In this document: piece by piece, positions 35,063 to 44,727 of the stretch
How positions within the stretch are numbered: position 1 is the first letter of the stretch
Layout: each line of letters begins with the position of its first letter
Source of the DNA: Humulus lupulus
Lineage: Eukaryota; Streptophyta; Magnoliopsida; Rosales; Cannabaceae
Assembly (NCBI RefSeq): GCF_963169125.1
Contig: NC_084796.1
Span: forward strand, 216,900,448 to 216,964,447
Direction of reading: 5' to 3'
Length of the DNA: 64,000 bases
Made by a program: the position numbers and the translations under genes
Notes under the pieces: generated by a model
What the model was told of the DNA's origin: nothing
The model's input: the letters and a program-made list of their open reading frames with translations, nothing else
Databases searched by the model: none

Positions 35063-36530
35063 AGTGGTGGGCCAGTTAGCTAACATCACCCTACAGTCTA
35101 CTCTTCTAGAAAGGATAAAGGAAAGTCAGTTCAATGATCCACAATTGATGACGATTAGAGGGGACGTCCTAGCAGAAGTTGCTAGGGACTACACAATGTC
35201 AAAGATTGGCTTATTGAGGTACAAGGGTCGGATTTGTGTTCTGATGGATGTTATTATCGGACTGGAGATTCTAGATAAATCTCATACTACCCCTTACTCT
35301 TTGCATAAATCACAAAGATGTATCAGGATCTGAAGACTTTATATTGGTGGCCCGGGATGAAGAGGGATGCAACCGAATATGTGGCTAAGTGCCTGAAATG
35401 TTAGCAGGCCAAGGCTGATCATCAGAGACCAGCGTGGCTATTACAGCCTTTCGATATCCCAAAGTGGAGATGGGAGGACATCATAATGGATTTTACGGTT
35501 GGGTTGCCCAGGATAGTGGGTCAACATGATTCAGTGTGGGTTATCATAGATCGATACACCAAATCAGCTCACTTTCTACCAGTGAGACCGAATTATACAG
35601 TTGACAAGTATGCAGATCTTTATGTGAGAGAGATATTGCGTCATCATGGGGCTTTGAAGTCGATTATGTCAGATCATGGCCCCATATTTACTTCCAGGTT
35701 TTGGGGAAGTTTACAAAAAGTTATGGGTACACAGTTGAAATTCAGTATAACTTACCATCCTTAGACAGATGGTCAGTCTGAAAGGACAATTCACATATTG
35801 GAAGATATGCTTTAGGCGTGTGTCTTGGACTTTGAAGGGTCCTAGAGTAAGTATTTGCCTTTAATAGAGTTTTCCTACAATAACAGTTATTAGTCAACCA
35901 TTGGTGTGGCTCCTTATGAGATGTTGTATGGTAGGAAGTGTAGATCGCCCATTCACTAGGACGAGATGGGTGAAAGGAAATACTTGGGTCCTAAAGCAGT
36001 TCAGAGGACCAATGAAGCTATCAAAAAGATTAGAGCTCGGATGCTCGCGTCTCAAAGTAGACAGAAAAGCTATTCAGATTTGAAGCACATGAACGTGGAG
36101 TTCTAAGTGGGAGACTATGTCTTCCTTAGAGTTTCTCCATTGAAAGGGGTGAAGAGTTTAGGAAGAAGGGCAAGTTAAGCCCTAGATTTGTAGGACCTCT
36201 TGAGATCCTAGAGAGGATTGATCAAGTGGCCTATAGGTTGGCCTTACCTCCGACATTGTTAGGAGCACACAATGTGTTTCATATTTTGATGCTTCAGAAG
36301 TATGTATCAGATGAGGCTCATGTATTGAGTTACGAAGATCTGGAGCTGTAGGCAGATCTATCCTATGAGGAACAACCAATCCAGATATTAGACAGGAAGG
36401 ACAAGGTCTTGAGGAATAAATCCATACCTTTGGTTAAAGTATTATGGAGGAACAACAAGGTCAAGGAAGCGACCTGATAATTAGAGTCACATATGCGGGA
36501 TCAGTAACCTGAATTGTTAAGGTAAAATTT
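35063..36530 (+). pseudogene. pol: gypsy-A integrase and chromodomain
   Basis: Starts with the linker 'LVVGQLANITLQSTLLERIKE' region, then the HHCC zinc-binding part (about 35300-35410, '[10 protein letters not shown]...CLKC'). The integrase core has 'MDFTVGLP' (Asp codon 35489-35491), 'IMSDHGPIF' (Asp 35672-35674) and, after a TAG at 35763, 'TDGQSER' with the Glu. A Pro/Leu-rich C-terminal region ('GPLEILERI', 'NVFHILMLQKY') follows. A chromodomain spans about 36364-36512 ('EEQPIQILDRKDKVLRN', 'VLWRNNKV'), expected to target histone marks and steer integration into heterochromatin. Many TAG stops; not functional. Confidence 0.94.
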
Positions 36531-36545
36531 CGAGGACGAAATTCT

Positions 36546-36559
36546 TGTGAGGGGATAAT
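36546..36559 (+). other. gypsy-A polypurine tract
   Basis: 'gtgaggggataat' just before the TGTAACGTCCC start of the 3' LTR, after the 'ttcgaggacgaaattc' phrase that precedes the PPT in many plant chromoviruses. Confidence 0.8.
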
Positions 36560-36989
36560 TGTAACGTCCCAAATTTCCTAATAAGACTTAGTGTCTTTAT
36601 TAGCAGTCCAGGAGGGCAATAATTGGATTAATTATATGAATTATGTGAGTTATATTATGATGTGACTATGTTTGCATGTTTAGGTGTATTAAGCATGCAT
36701 GTGGGCCCATTTCTTATTAGAAGGTTATTTTCATAATTTGACCCATTGAGGGTATATTTGTAATTATATGTGTTTTATGAATGAGACCACATTATTATGT
36801 TGATATATTTGGGTTACTCGGCAAGAGACAATCATAGTGAGCAAGTTAGCAGTTTAGTCACAACGGGGTCAAAGACCCAGCTCGGGGTGAGCCTAGGGGT
36901 ATTTTGGTAATTTAGTACTTTATCAAGATTTGTTAGGTAATGAGAAGTTATTTGGTGATTACTTGGGATATTATAATTAAATTGGAAAT
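36560..36989 (+). mobile_element. gypsy-A 3' LTR, first piece
   Basis: Aligns with 17690-18110 of the 5' LTR ('tttcctaataagacttagtgtc', 'gcatgtttaggtgtattaagcatgcatgtggg'). Ends with TSD gaaat (36985-36989) of the Tat element. Confidence 0.95.
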
Positions 36990-37689
36990 TGTTGTACCCT
37001 AAATTTAGCAAAAGATCAATTACTCAGCTCGGGTATAGCTACCAAGAAAATACGTGGAAAAATAACCAAGTAGAGTGTCAGGTTATTAACCATGTGAGTA
37101 GCTCGAGACTCGTAATGGTCAGACCCAGTTTTAGGCATTCTGAACTTACTACGAGCTCACACTCAAATAGTTGCCAAGCATGAGCTCAGGTGAGATATTT
37201 AGCTCGTGAGGACTTAGATATAACGCATATTGAAGGATCCTAGGAGATTTGGGATTTCTTTATGCACTCATTAATGACCAGACTGTATTGTATACATATT
37301 ATTTATTATCCGAGACAGCAAGAGTGTATCTATTTTGTTATCAAATCATATCCCAATGTAAATGGGAATAATCTGTACTAATTACATGCCATATATAATC
37401 ACGCGATTTGTTTACACAATGACCTGAACCTGTCCATGGAATTCCCTTATAAATATTAGGAATGTTGGACAGGGAAGGGGACGATTTTCGGTATTGCCGA
37501 AATGTTGCAAAAATACAGAGAGAAACAGTAATAATATTGACTCGTGGACTAGGTGGATTTTAACCACTGAACCACGTAAAAATTCTATGCTTTTGAGTGA
37601 ATGCTTGTTATTTCATTTCGGTTTATAATCTAGCACTAATCTACCCATTTTATTTCTTAATACACTGTTGGCGAAAAACCGCATCAACA
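36990..37689 (+). mobile_element. Tat-C 5' LTR
   Basis: 700 bp, TGTTGTACCC...GCATCAACA, with a TATAAATA box at 37448-37455. By eye it differs from the 3' LTR at about 30 positions (4-5%). Confidence 0.95.
37448..37455 (+). promoter_or_regulatory. Tat-C LTR TATA box
   Basis: 'cccttaTAAATATTAGGAATG'; the same box stands in the 3' LTR at 48628 and in Tat-D at 55933, each about 240-260 bp before the LTR end, so it probably marks the U3/R border. Confidence 0.6.
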
Positions 37690-37710
37690 GTTTGGTGCTT
37701 TCATTGAGAG
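37690..37710 (+). other. Tat-C primer-binding region
   Basis: 'gtttggtgctttcattgaga' follows the LTR directly. Tat-D has 'gattggtgctttcaatgaga' at 56188. The shared 'ttggtgctttca' is the presumed tRNA primer site; I cannot say which tRNA. Confidence 0.6.
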
Positions 37711-37747
37711 TAAATTAATGCTTCACAAGTTTCAATCAACTCTCATC

Positions 37748-39895
37748 ATGGTGGTCACTCTCTCAAAGCATGATAATGAAACAGAACAGCCTGCTGGGCA
37801 GGAGGCCCATCATAACACTATTCCAAATGAAAGGGGCCCGGACGTTCAGCATCGTCCGGGAAAACAACTGGTGGGCCAGGACGATACTGGGAGTTCGGCA
37901 TCATTACCGCCAAATCCTAATCCAGGGTAGCTGACTGTCGTCGAGATGGAAAACATGTAGTTGAGGAGCCTTCTCGCTAGGGCAAACTGACAGATTGAGG
38001 AGGTCTTGGCTCGGTTACCTCCTCTTGGAACCAACGTTAATGTCGAAAAGAGGCAGAGTGGATCTCATAAGTCCCACAGGAATAACTGGCCTAAACTGAG
38101 TCGTTCTGTCAGAACTGCCACTCCGAGTTCTGTGCCTTCGAGGCAAAATCACTAGAATACTTGGCCCACTGATCATCATAGGGATCATCAGCATGTCAAT
38201 CGGTCAGTTAGGACTACGACCCCAAGCTTGGTTCCTTCTTCACAAATTCCCTGAAATTCTCATAACAATCCACGATGAGAGGCTGGGACAAGCTCATGAA
38301 GGCACAACGCTCCAACAAATCCCTCTGTGCCATGATCGAAGCATCAAGCACAGAGGACTAGGGATGTTGGAGTTGAACCAAGGCGAGTTAATTTAGTTCG
38401 TCCTAATGGAACGAGGATAGCCTCACCAATAAGGAATCCTCTGTCACCTGTAAGACATCCAACACCACCTCGTCTTCAATGAGATATTCCAGCTCATGGG
38501 GACAGTAGGAGAAATCCTCCTCGTCTGCAAATACTTCCATCCCACGAATGCATGTTGATAATTCAGGTCCTCAATCTCAATCGCAAGTTGTAATTTTTGT
38601 AAACGGAAGTTATTAGATAGAGAGCCATCGTGGAGGCAGGTCCGAGAGCAACCTGAGAAATCATTTGAGTTCAGCACAAAGTCCTCGATATGATCCACAA
38701 CCCGACTTGCGTGATAAGGTATCTAGCTCAGGATGAGGATATTAGATTTACTCATCATGAGGGAGGTCCGTTCATAGTACCCGACAATGAGAATTCCCAC
38801 ATAACCAAGCTCGAGCTTGGAGGGACAATAACCCGTCAAACGCGTATAATAGGATGGGAGTTGTTGAACAGCCCCGGGCTAACCTAAGGACTAGGGACCA
38901 AACCCTTAAGAGATTGGCTCTAATGGAAGAGCAAATGAAAAGACTCTTGTCTGGGAAGGAAAAGGACGATTGTGATTCAAATGAGGAGCTCGAACCTTTT
39001 CCTCCAAACATTGCAGTGGCAACGTATTCAATAGGTTTCAGGATGCCACACATGTCGAAGTTTAATGGAGATTCATCTGATCACCTCGGAATGTTTAACA
39101 CCATGATGGTGGCCCACAATGTCGGGCTCAACCTAAGGTGTATCTTGTTCCCCACAACTCTGGTCGAGCCTTTCGGGCAGTGGTTTAAACAATACAAGAG
39201 GCATTCCATAAGCTCGTGAAAGAAATTTTCCTCCGATTTTAAAAAAGCATTGCGAGCTTCATAGGCAGCTCGGGTCGAGGCTGATTCATTGGCCAACGTA
39301 AAACAGCAACCTGGCAAGACACTGAAGGAATATTTGAGCGGATTGGCCAATGTTGTTGCATGAGCTAGGGACACTGATGACAGCTCCAAGCTCATGGCAA
39401 TGAGAACGGGAATCCTCATCGGGGGTGACATGTGGCAAGAAATCCAAAGAAAAGGAGTTAAAAGCATAGATGAATTCTTGGCCCGAGCTTAGGAATGGAT
39501 AAACCTAGAGGAGGCACGAGCTTCTGTCGTAGGAACCCCCGTTGGAGCGGTAACAGATGTTGCAGCTACGGCTCAAGTCATTACCCAGAATAACTAAGGG
39601 GGGAACAACAAAAGGAAGGGGAACAGTGAGGGCGATCAGAGTGGGACAAAGAAAAACAAGTCCGTGGAGAAGTTCAACCCTATCTACGCTACATATACTG
39701 ACCTAAGGGATACTTGAGAGTGTATATTTCTGGCTAATTCTAATCACCTCCCATGGAAGAAGCCAAAACCTTTTAAAAAAACCAGTGGGCGAAGAGAGAT
39801 CCTTCAAAATTATATCGCTTCCATAATGACATCGGTCATAACACTGATGATTGTCGGCAGCTGAAGGATAAAATTGAGACTCTCATCTGAGTTGG
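37748..39895 (+). pseudogene. gag: Tat-C gag
   Basis: Begins ATG GTG GTC ACT CTC TCA at 37748. The N-terminal half is a low-complexity Ser/Pro/Arg/His-rich region with stops. The gag core is at about 39020-39560 ('MPHMSKFNGDSSDHLGMFNTMM', split, then 'LFPTTL', 'WFKQYKR', 'VKQQPGKTLKEYL'). A basic segment follows and a remnant of the cysteine-rich region near 39690-39760. TGA at 39218, TAG at 39262, TGA at 39360 and others break it. Confidence 0.8.
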
Positions 39896-39899
39896 GTCG

Positions 39900-41090
39900 T
39901 TGGCCCAATATGCCCGAAATCGGGTAGTTCCTAATCAGCCTGTCGAACAGAACTCTCAGTTAGTCCCAGAAGCTTTGATAGGTCAATCTGGAACTCAGGA
40001 AAATCAGGTTGAACATCCTCCGATAGTAGGGAGAGATATAATCACTATTGCTGGAGGACCTCATTTGGCGGGCACGAGCAGCGAGGCCCAAAAAAGGTGC
40101 AGTAATGAGTTGAAGGCTCATAACGGGGTGGAGTTCATCCCGGAGTAACGGTTATCGAAACAGCAGCAATTGGAAAAACAATCAATCATTTTCACGGAAG
40201 AGGATGCTAGCCACGTCCAATTCCCACATAATGATCCGTTGGTGGTAACTGTGCAGCTCGCCAACCAAAGGGTCCGAAGAATACTGATGGATAACAGAAG
40301 CTCCTTAAATTTACTTTTCAGATCCACCTTAGAAAAAATGGGACTGTCTATATCTGATTTGAAGGCGACCTCGATGACTTTGTATGGGTTTTTGGGTGAA
40401 GGAATGTCGGCCATAGGGACAATAAGACTGGTGGTGACATTGGGAGAAGAGTCACGAACTGTCTCCAAAGTACTCGAGTTCGTGGTAATCGATTGTCCGG
40501 CCACATACAATGCAATTTTGGGCAGACCCGCGCTGATGGCATTTGAAGCCATAACATTAATCCGACACCTGGCAATGAAATTCCCCTCAGCTTCAGAGAT
40601 ATGCACAGTCAGATGCAATCAGCTCGCTACCAGAGAATGCTACAACATTTCTATGAAGGGAAAGTCACAACCCGGGAAACATGCAATGGCCATAAATGAC
40701 GAAGATGATGAGTCCCAGGAAGTAGAAGTCACTCCCGGGGCGGAAGAACCTCAACAAGAAGAGGATAGTGAGGTTGGTCAACATGATGACATTGATCCAT
40801 GGATATGCGAAGACAGGTCAGAGCTCAAAGCCATAGAAGAGCTCAAGGAAGTGAACATCGACCCCAAAGAAACTTCAAGAGTCATAAAAATTGGAAAGAA
40901 TCTTGAAGACAAAAGGAAAAAGGAGCTGGTCGATTTTTCACGGAAGAACCTGGATGTTTTCGCCTGGTCGAATGAGGATATGGTGGGAATTATTCTGAAT
41001 ATAATAAAGCACACATTAAATTTGGACAAGAACGTGCTTGCAAAATCCCAAAAATGGAGGCTTTTGGGAAAATTCGAGCTGAAGCACTAG
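39900..41090 (+). pseudogene. Tat-C aspartic protease region
   Basis: One frame runs 39900-41090 with a single TAA at 40146. The protease lies at about 40225-40580: 'ILMDNRSSLNLLF' where Asp-Gly/Thr-Gly-Ser would be usual, so the active site is D-N-R-S, and 'YNAILGRPALMAF' as the second conserved block. An acidic linker follows (40690-40860) and a segment 'FAWSNEDMVGI' (about 40960) that precedes RT in this lineage. The altered D-x-G motif suggests an inactive protease. Confidence 0.85.
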
Positions 41091-41660
41091 AGGAAGAAGT
41101 AGCTCGGTTACTAAAATACGGGTTTATCCGGGAGGCAAAATACTCGATCTAGGTTGCCAATCCAATGCTGGTCCCAAAGACAAATGGAAAGTGGAGAACT
41201 TGTATCGACTTCTTCGACCTAAACAAGGCTTGTCCCAAGGACTGTTTCCCGCTGCCAAAGATTGACCAGTTGGTAGATGCCACAGCAAGTCACGAGCTCA
41301 TGTCTTTCATGGACGTGTACTAGTTTCATGACCGAGCATAACATACATTGTTACAAAGTTATTCCATTCAGATTGAAAAATTTCAGGGCTACATACCAAT
41401 GCTTGGTCAACAAAATGTTCACTAACCAGATCGGGAGAAACATGGAGGTGTATGTTGATGACATGCTTGTTAAGTCAAAGACTAACAATAACCATGTATC
41501 TGACTTGGAAGAATTTTTTGGAATCTTAAGGAAATGTGACATGAATCTGAATCCCCAGAAATGCACTTTTGGGGTGGCATTTGGAAAATTTCTAGGGTTC
41601 ATAGTCAACATAAGGGGAACAGAGGCGAATCCTGAAAAAAAATCAGATCGTTGTTAGACA
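41091..41660 (+). pseudogene. pol: Tat-C reverse transcriptase
   Basis: 'KWRTCIDFFDLNKACPKDCFPLPKIDQLV' is split over 41190-41275. Then comes a deletion of about 45 bp at 41322 compared with Tat-D (59894-59945), which removes the block between 'SFMDVY' and 'SFMTEHNI'. The catalytic 'YVDDMLVKSK' (41452-41481) is intact. 'LNPQKCTFGV...GKFLGFIV' ends the palm. Frameshifts near 41095 and 41325. Confidence 0.92.
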
Positions 41661-41679
41661 TGCTTTGACCTAGGTCGCG

Positions 41680-42260
41680 TAAGGAAGTTCAAAGCCTAAC
41701 TGGAAGGGTTGCGGCTTTAAATCGCATCATTTCGAAGTCCACTGACAAGTGTCTGCCATTCTACAACTTGTTTAGAGGAAACAAGAAATTTGAGTGGACC
41801 GAAGAATGAGAACAGCCATTCCACGATCTAAAAACGCATCTGGCAGAGCCCCCGGTATTATCCAAACTGACATCTAGAGAGTCTCTTTTTCTTTATCTGG
41901 CCGTGATAGAGAATGCAGTTAGTGCCATGTTAGTTTGAGAAGAAAACCGTGTTTAGAAACCAGTGTATTATGTAAGCAATGGGCTTCTCAAAGTTGAATT
42001 ATGGTACCCACTGATAGAGAAGCTGGCATTCTGTCTAATTTTGGCTTCCAGAAAGCTCCTGCCATATTTCTAGTCCCATTCTATCAACGTCTTAACCGAC
42101 CAACCTCTAAGGCAGGTATTGCAAAAACCTAAAAATTTGGGACGCATCTTAAAATGGGCCATCGAACTTAGCCAATTCGAGATATTATACAAGCCATGAA
42201 CTTTAATTAAGAGTCAAGCCATTGCTGATTTTATGGCTGAATGCACTGGTTTTTAGAATG
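41680..42260 (+). pseudogene. pol: Tat-C tether and first RNase H
   Basis: Frame-jumping reading gives 'LTGRVAALNRIISKSTDKC' (41699-41755), 'FYNLFRGNKKFEWTEE', 'SLFLYLAVIENAVSAML', 'LTDQPLRQ' and 'AIADFMAE'. This is the usual gypsy RT tether plus RNase H, with catalytic positions partly lost (YLAV where YxDAS would be), as expected in elements that rely on the second RNase H. Confidence 0.78.
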
Positions 42261-42284
42261 AGCTCATGAGGGAGCCAGTGCAAG

Positions 42285-42600
42285 AATTATGGAAAATCTT
42301 CATTGATGGATCGTCAAACGAGAATGGATCAGGAGCTGGGATAATCTTAATCTCGCCTGAAGGCAGTTCCATACAGCTCTTAGATTCAGATTTACGGCGT
42401 CCAAGAACGAAGCAAAATATGAGGCCTTACTGGCGGGGCTAAGGGTGGCAAGAGAGCTAAAGGCAAAAGTCATCCAATGTTATAGTGATTCCCAACTCAT
42501 GGTAAATTAGATATTGGGAGAGTATCAAGCTTGAGGCATCAAGATGGCGACCTACATGACTAAGGTAAAAGGGGAACTGTTTGAATTTGAGTTTAGCTCT
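42285..42600 (+). pseudogene. Tat-C second, archaeal-type RNase H
   Basis: 'LWKIFIDGSSNENGSGAG' has the Asp-Gly-Ser-Ser start of an RNase H fold, then 'SKNEAKYEALLAGLRVAREL' with the Glu, and 'VIQCYSDSQLMVN' with the third acidic residue. A second RNase H between the normal one and integrase is the hallmark of the Tat lineage. TAG at 42508 and a 1-nt shift near 42365 break it. Confidence 0.88.
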
Positions 42601-42734
42601 GTTGAACTGAGGCACAACTTGTTACCACCAAAGAGGCTGAAACATTGAATGTAGTACCAGTGGAGTTCTTGGAATGCCCAAGTGCAACGGGAGAAACGAT
42701 GGAGGTCAGAATGATTGACATAAGAACGACCTAG

Positions 42735-43965
42735 ATGACCCCTATAATGGAATATCTTGGGACTGGAAAGTTACCTGATGACAGAAAAGACGCAAGAAAA
42801 CTATTTTATCAAGCTCCTCGGTATGTAATAGTTGACAGAATCCTATATCGGCGAGGCATTCGTTGCCCCTCCTACAATGTGTTCTACCCGAGGAAGCCAA
42901 AACCATTTTGTAAGAAATACACGAAGGTTTTTGCGGAGATCACGCTGGGGGCAAAACTTAGCACTGAAGGTACTGAGACAGGGTTATTTCTGGCCCACTT
43001 TAACGAAAGATTCAATCTCGTATGTTCAGAAATGCGACAAATGCCAGCGTTTTTCCATAGTTTCCCGAGCTGCTCCAGTCGAGCTAACAATGATTTCATC
43101 CCCGTGGCCATTTGCAGCATGGGAAATTGACCTGATAAGTTCCCTACCTATGGGAAAAAGAGGAGTTTGATATGCGGTAATGGCAATTGATTACTTCACA
43201 AAGTGGGTAGAAGCCGAACCTATAGAAACCATCACCTCAAAGAGAGTCCTGGATTTCATGGTAAAGAATATCATCTCGATTTGGACTCCCTAAAATGATT
43301 GTATCAAACAACGGGACGCAGTTCGATAGTGATCTCTTCACAGAATTTTGTGAAAGATACAGAATAAAGAAGAGTTTCTCGTCGGTAGCATATCCACAAG
43401 CCAATGGGCAGGTCGAGGCTATAAATAAGACCCTCAAGGCGAGCCTGAAGAAAAGATTGGATGAAGCCAAAGGATTATGGACCGAGCAGCTCCCGCAAGT
43501 ACTTTAGGCCTACCGAACTTTTCATAGAACCTCCACGGGGCATACTCCTTTTTCTCTTACCTTCAGAAGTGAGGCCATGATTATGATTGAAGCAATGGTG
43601 GCTACTTAGGCAGAGGAAATTTGATCAAGAACAAAATAACGAGCTACTTAGTGCATCTCTCGATCTGATCGAAGAAAAATGAGAGGAATCGCAATTACAG
43701 CTCGCCCATTATCAACAAAAGATCACTCATTATTTCAATTCAAAAGTCATGGGATGCAGACTTGGATTAGGCGATTTGGTGCTCCAAAGGGTGTTTTTGG
43801 CGAATAAAGACCCCAAAGATGGTGTGTTGGGCCCGAACTGGGAAGGACCGTGCCAGATTGTAGAGGTCTTACACGAAGGAACTTTTAAGCTAGCCTAACT
43901 AAATGGAGAAATAGTCCCACAAACCTAGAATGCTCTTCATTTAAAAAAGTATTATCAATAGTATT
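42735..43965 (+). pseudogene. pol: Tat-C integrase
   Basis: The HHCC zinc-binding part ('GYFWPTLTKDSISYVQKCDKCQRF') is at about 42975-43050. The core has 'AIDYFTKWVEAEP' near 43178-43220 (first Asp), 'SNNGTQFDS' (43304-43330) where the second catalytic Asp codon 43307-43309 is AAC (Asn), and 'ANGQVEAINKTLK' with the Glu near 43410. A C-terminal beta-rich part ('GDLVLQRVFLANKDPKDG') ends near 43960. Several frameshifts and TAG codons; inactive. Confidence 0.92.
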
Positions 43966-44172
43966 ATTATCAATGTAAGGCTTATTTATAAAATCCATTT
44001 CAAATAAATGACATATATTATAGAATAACCATTTCTTATTCTTATTATTGCAAGCTCATGCTCTCACATTGTAAAAGCAACCAGGAAAGTTTATGCGCTC
44101 TAGTTACTTGGGGGGCACATAACTGAGGTGAGTTTTTTTATAAAATTAAGCTTACTCGAATAATATAAAAAA
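43966..44172 (+). other. Tat-C post-integrase spacer with internal PPT-like G tract
   Basis: No gene. 'tagttacttggggggcacataa' (44101-44121) resembles the 3' PPT 'gagcttggggggaaaat' at 48154, so this could be a second (central) plus-strand priming site. Confidence 0.4.
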
Positions 44173-44410
44173 ACTTAGAAGCTTGGAGAAATTGATTATT
44201 CAACAACTTTTTAAAGCTCGACTTTTCAATAAACCTAGCACGAGCTAAGTTTGAAAAATCATCTAAAACCCTGGATATAACTAGGTCCAAAGTTTAGAAG
44301 CTTGGAGAAATTGATTATTCAATGGCTTATTAAAAGCTTCAATTTTCAATAAACCTAGCATGAACTAAGCCCAAAAAATGTTTATTGAAAACCCTGGATA
44401 TAACCAGGTC
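44173..44410. repeat. 119-bp tandem duplication in Tat-C
   Basis: 'tagaagcttggagaaattgattattcaa' occurs at 44176 and 44295, and 'ttttcaataaacctagca' and 'ccctggatataac.aggtc' recur in the same order. Two units of 119 bp, roughly 85% alike by eye. Confidence 0.85.
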
Positions 44411-44727
44411 TGAGGCCTGATTTTTAACAGGTATGACGCAAATAGGCGAGTAAAATCTTGGATACAATCAAGATTGATAAAATCTATCTCGATCTAAATG
44501 TCGATCCCTAAGATTTCTAATGTACAAGAGTCTAAGGATTCATAAACATGAGAAAATAATAATGGAAAGACAAATAGATCAAAAGTTAGACGTTATTCAA
44601 ATAATAAAAAACATTGTCACATCGAGGAGAAGAAACTTCGAGCTGAGCCCGAAGGAAATCGTTTTAATGCCAAGGGATTGTTACAAAACTTTACAAAATA
44701 TCGTTACAACAAAAATCTTGAATAAGT

